Source: Luzula sylvatica (lineage: Eukaryota > Streptophyta > Magnoliopsida > Poales > Juncaceae). Taken from it: a stretch of DNA of 64,000 bases. The DNA lies in contig OX326959.1 in NCBI GenBank assembly GCA_946800325.1, positions 5,042,501 through 5,106,500 on the forward strand, given 5' to 3'. Below the pieces are notes generated by a model. That model was not told where the DNA came from. It ran no database searches and was given only the letters and a program-made list of their open reading frames with translations. The translations under genes and the position numbers were made by a program. Position 1 is the stretch's first letter; every line of letters begins with the position of its first letter. Below are positions 60,302 through 64,000 of the stretch, piece after piece.

Positions 60302-63245
60302 GTACTTTTTTAGAAAAAATGATAATTGATATTTTTGAAGGTTAGACTTCAGTTTTTTATTTTTTGCAAAAAATTGGAAAAATAGAAATTTGTATGTGTT
60401 AGTCTTCAATCACGGAATTTTTTGTTGAAAACATGAAAAATGAAGTATTTTGCTCATTTTAGAGAACTATTTTGGTCTTTTTTAGAAAAAATGATAATTG
60501 ATATTTTTGAAGGTGTTAGACTTCATTTTTTGATTTTATGCAAAAATTGGAAAAATAGAAATTTGTATGTGTTAGTCTTCAATCCCGGAGTTTTTTGAGA
60601 AAAACACGAAAAGTGAAGTATTTTCCTCATTTTAGAGAACTATTTTGGACTCTTATAAAAAAAATGATAATTGATATTTTTGATGGTGTTAGACTTCATT
60701 TTTTGATTTTTTGCAAAAAATAGGAAAAATAGAAATTTGTATGTGTTAGTCTTCAATCACGAAGTTTTTTGAGAAAAACATGAAAAATGAAGTATTTTGC
60801 TCATTTTAGAGATCTATTTTGGTCTTTTTTAGAAAAAATGATAATTGATATTTGTGAAGGTGTTAGACTTCAGTTTTTGATTTTTTGCAAAATATTGGAA
60901 AAATAGAAATTTGTATGTGTTAGTCTTCAATCACGGAATTTTTTGAGAAAATCATGAAAAATGAAGTATTTTGCTCATTTTAGAGAACTATTTTGGCCTT
61001 TTTTAGAAAAAATGATAATTGATATTTGTGAAGGTGTTAGACTTCGGTTTTTGATTTTTTGCAAAATATTGGAAAAATTTTAATTTGTATGTGTTAGTCT
61101 TCAATCACGGAATTTTTTGAGAAAATCATGAAAAATGAAGTATTTTGCTCATTTTAGAGAACTAATTTGGCCTTTTTTAGAAAAAATGATAATTGATATT
61201 TTTGAAGGTGTTAGACTTCGGTTTTTGATTTTATGCAAATAATAGGAAAAATAGAAATTTGTTTGTGTTAGTCTTCAATCCCGGAGTTTTTCAAGAAAAA
61301 AATGAAAAATGAAGTATTTTGCTCATTTTAGAGAACTATTTTGGTCTTTTTTAGAAAAAATGATAATTGATATTTTTGAAGGTGTTAGACTTCAGTTTTT
61401 TAGTTTTTGCAAAAATTGGAAAAATAGAAATTTGTATGTGTTAGTCTTCAATCACGAAGTTTTTTGAGAAAAACATGAAAAGTGAAGTATTTTGCTCATT
61501 TTAGAGAACTATTTTGGACTCTTATAGAAAAAATGATAATTGATATTTTTGAAGGTGATAGACTTCAGTTTTTGATTTTTTGCAAAAAATTCGAAAAATT
61601 GAAATTTGTATGTGTTAGTCTTCAATCACGGAATTTTTTGGGAAAAACATGAAAAGTGAAGTATTTTGCCCATTTTAGAGAACTATTTTGGTCTTTTTTA
61701 GAAAAAATCATAATTGATATTTTTGAAGGTGTTAGACTTCAGTTTTTGATTTAATGCAAAAAAAAATAGGAAAAATAGAAATTTATATGTGTTAGTCTTC
61801 AATCCCGGAGTTTTTTGACAAAAACATGAAAAATGAAGTATTTTGCTCATTTTAGTGAACAATTTTGGTCTTTCTTAGAAAAAATGATAATTGATATTTT
61901 TGAAGGTGTTAGACTTCAGCTTTTGATTTTTTGCAAAAAATTGGAAAAATTGAAATTTGTATGTGTTAGTCTTCAATCACGGAATTTTTTGAGAAAAACA
62001 TGAAAAATGAAGTATTTTGCTCATTTTAGAGAACTATTTTGGTCTTTTTTAGAAAAAATGTTAATTGATATTTTTGAAGGTGTTAGACTTCAGTTTTTTA
62101 TTTTTTGCAAAAAATTGGGAAAATTGAAATTTGTATGTGTTAGTCTTCAATCACGGAATTTTTCGAAAAAATCATGAAAAGTGAAGTATTTTGCTCATTT
62201 TAGAGAACTATTTTGGTCTTTTTTAGAAAAAATGATAATTGATATTTTTGAAGTTGTTAGACTTCAGTTTTTGATTTTATGCAAAAAATTGGAAAAATAG
62301 AAATTTGTATGTGTTAGTCTTCAATCCCGGAGTTTTTTGAGAAAAACACGAAAAATGAAGTATTTGGCACATTTTAGAGAACTATTTTGGTCATTTTTAG
62401 AAAAAATGATAATTGATATTTTTGAAGGTGTTAAACTTCATTTTTTGATTTTTTGCAAAAAATAGGACAAATAGAAATTTGTATGTGTTAGTCTTCAATC
62501 ACGAAGTTTTTTGAGAAAAACATGAAAAATGAAGTATTTTGCTTATTTTAGAGAACTATTTTGGACTCTTTTAGAAAAAATGATAATTGATATTTTTGAA
62601 GGTGTTAGACTTCAGTTTTAGATTTTTTGCAAAAAATTGGAAAAAAAGAAATTTTTATGTGTTAGTCTTCAATCACGGAATTTTTTGAGAAAAACATGAA
62701 AAATGAAGTATTTTGCTCATTTTAGAGAACTATTTTGTTCTTTTTTAGAAAAAATCATAATTGATATTTTTGAGGGTGTTAGACTTCAGTTTTTTATTTT
62801 TTCCAAAAAATTGGAAAAATAGAAATTTATATGTGTTAGTCTTCAATCACGGAATTTATTGAGAAAAACATGAATTTTGCTCATTTTAGAGAACTATTTT
62901 GGTCTTTTATACAAAAAATGATAATTGATATTTTTGAAGGTGGCTTCAGTTTTGAATTTTTTGCAAAAAATTAGAAAAACTGAAATTTGTATGTGTTAGT
63001 CTGCAATCACGGAATTTTTTGAGAAAATCATGAAAAATGAAGTATTTTGCTCATTTTAGAGAACTATTTTGTTCTGTTTTAGAAAAAATGATAATTGATA
63101 TTTTTGAAGGTGTTAGACTTCAGTTTTTGATTTTATGCAAAAAAATAGGAAAAATTGAAATTTGTATGTGTTAGTCTTCAATCCCGGAGTTTTTCGAGAA
63201 AAACATGAAAAATGAAGTATTTTGCTCATTTTAGAGAACTATTTT
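60302..63245. repeat. Far sub-family unit D4 (2,944 bp)
   Basis: D4 is colinear with D3 and, where D5 is available, with D5. It carries TTTTTGTTGAAAACATG (60.42 kb) in place of TTTTTGAGAAAAACATG; D5 has it too and D3 does not, so D4 and D5 share the later common copy. The 10-bp deletion ACATGAATTTTGCTC (62868) and the 2-bp GAAGGTTAGAC deletion keep the same places as in D3. Confidence 0.8.
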
Positions 63246-64000
63246 GTACTTTTTTAGAAAAAATGATAATTGATATTTTTGAAGGTTAGACTTCAGTTTT
63301 TTATTTTTTGCAAAAAATTGGAAAAATAGAAATTTGTATGTGTTAGTCTTCAATCACGGAATTTTTTGTTGAAAACATGAAAAATGAAGTATTTTGCTCA
63401 TTTTAGAGAACTATTTTGGTCTTTTTTAGAAAAAATGATAATTGATATTTTTGAAGGTGTTAGACTTCATTTTTTGATTTTATGCAAAAATTGGAAAAAT
63501 AGAAATTTGTATGTGTTAGTCTTCAATCCCGGAGTTTTTTGAGAAAAACACGAAAAGTGAAGTATTTTCCTCATTTTAGAGAACTATTTTGGACTCTTAT
63601 AAAAAAAATGATAATTGATATTTTTGATGGTGTTAGACTTCATTTTTTGATTTTTTGCAAAAAATAGGAAAAATAGAAATTTGTATGTGTTAGTCTTCAA
63701 TCACGAAGTTTTTTGAGAAAAACATGAAAAATGAAGTATTTTGCTCATTTTAGAGATCTATTTTGGTCTTTTTTAGAAAAAATGATAATTGATATTTGTG
63801 AAGGTGTTAGACTTCAGTTTTTGATTTTTTGCAAAATATTGGAAAAATAGAAATTTGTATGTGTTAGTCTTCAATCACGGAATTTTTTGAGAAAATCATG
63901 AAAAATGAAGTATTTTGCTCATTTTAGAGAACTATTTTGGCCTTTTTTAGAAAAAATGATAATTGATATTTGTGAAGGTGTTAGACTTCGGTTTTTGATT
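63246..64000. repeat. Far sub-family unit D5, cut by the window end
   Basis: The first 755 bp of another 2,944-bp unit match 60302-61056, with TTTTTGTTGAAAACATG, CACGAAAAGTG (63549), GATCTATTTT and GCAAAATATTGG in the same order. I saw no difference in this part. The array continues beyond base 64000. Confidence 0.85.

Larger units (their letters stand above)
1..64000. repeat. Satellite DNA array, 174-bp monomer, head-to-tail, fills the window
   Basis: Every part of the window is a copy of one AT-rich unit that begins GAAGTATTTTGCTCATTTTA and ends CATGAAAAAT. Successive starts at 1, 176, 350, 521, 694, 868, 1042, 1217 and 1392 give lengths of 171-175 bp; 174 bp is the mode, so about 368 copies fit. 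By hand count the consensus has 60 A, 72 T, 30 G and 12 C (24% G+C). All copies share one orientation and I found no inversion, transposon or unique spacer. Tandem units close to a nucleosome repeat with higher-order structure are typical of eukaryotic centromeric or pericentromeric satellites; that location is inferred. No gene is supported, and all stretches longer than 300 bp hold only this repeat. The array runs off both ends. Confidence 0.98.

Noticed and set aside
1..64000. CRISPR array
   Set aside because: Repeats abut directly with no unique spacers, the unit is 174 bp and there are no cas genes.
1..64000. Protein-coding ORFs, including ones running across two monomers in 51-64 kb
   Set aside because: They are repeated in step with the satellite, lack codon-like variation and are broken by small indels in sibling copies. 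No known domain is recognisable.
1..64000. Identification as a named satellite such as human alpha satellite (171 bp), Arabidopsis 178-bp repeat or the 172-bp Tyba repeat of Rhynchospora
   Set aside because: Alpha satellite and the Arabidopsis repeat differ clearly in sequence. For Tyba only the similar length speaks for it; I cannot confirm the sequence from memory. A search of the consensus against satellite databases would decide.
1..64000. Rho-independent terminators or promoters (many T tracts and TATAAT-like strings)
   Set aside because: T tracts follow no GC-rich stem, and TATA-like strings occur in every monomer as a result of composition. No transcription unit is present to support them.

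Overview
The whole 64-kb window is one uninterrupted, head-to-tail satellite DNA array. I see no protein-coding gene, RNA gene, transposon, CRISPR array or unique sequence in it. The monomer is 174 bp (individual copies mostly 171-175 bp), about 24% G+C and always in the same orientation; roughly 368 copies fit the window. Both edges lie inside the array, so neither end of it is visible. A monomer of near-nucleosomal length, hundreds of tandem copies, higher-order organisation and the absence of interspersed elements point to a eukaryotic centromeric or pericentromeric satellite. The location is inferred, and I cannot name the species: the sequence is not the human alpha satellite or the Arabidopsis 178-bp repeat, and I recall no match.

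Structure is nested on at least four scales. (1) The 174-bp monomer itself looks like a diverged trimer of a ~58-bp ancestor, each third carrying a T-tract/A-tract dyad; the central one is a perfect 16-bp palindrome. (2) Monomers fall into classes, told apart mainly by a short CpG-containing block (monomer positions 140-152) and a few linked variants. (3) Classes recur in fixed order as multi-monomer strings, including a 'cassette' (usually a 162-bp deletion monomer, then a monomer with a TTCGAAC variant) found 14 times between 0.5 and 48 kb. (4) Strings are copied in large segments.

Layout. 0-29 kb: very large repeat units (9,861 bp and 11,982 bp between equivalent anchors, plus a partial third), with a 3.4-kb core present three times at offsets of about 13.5 and 10.07 kb. 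29-36 kb: local amplification at spacings of 1,392 and 1,897 bp. 35-51 kb: three units of a ~6.58-kb period; the middle one lacks a 3-monomer block, so two neighbouring segments repeat at exactly 6,058 bp with only about five base differences noticed. 51-64 kb: a related but distinguishable sub-family in units of 2,577, 3,608, 2,944 and 2,944 bp plus a truncated fifth.

Nothing here works as a set of genes. Any function would be structural (centromere or heterochromatin, nucleosome positioning, non-B DNA) or through satellite transcripts. The most interesting content is the record of repeat birth, unequal exchange and deletion, and the dyad architecture inside the monomer.
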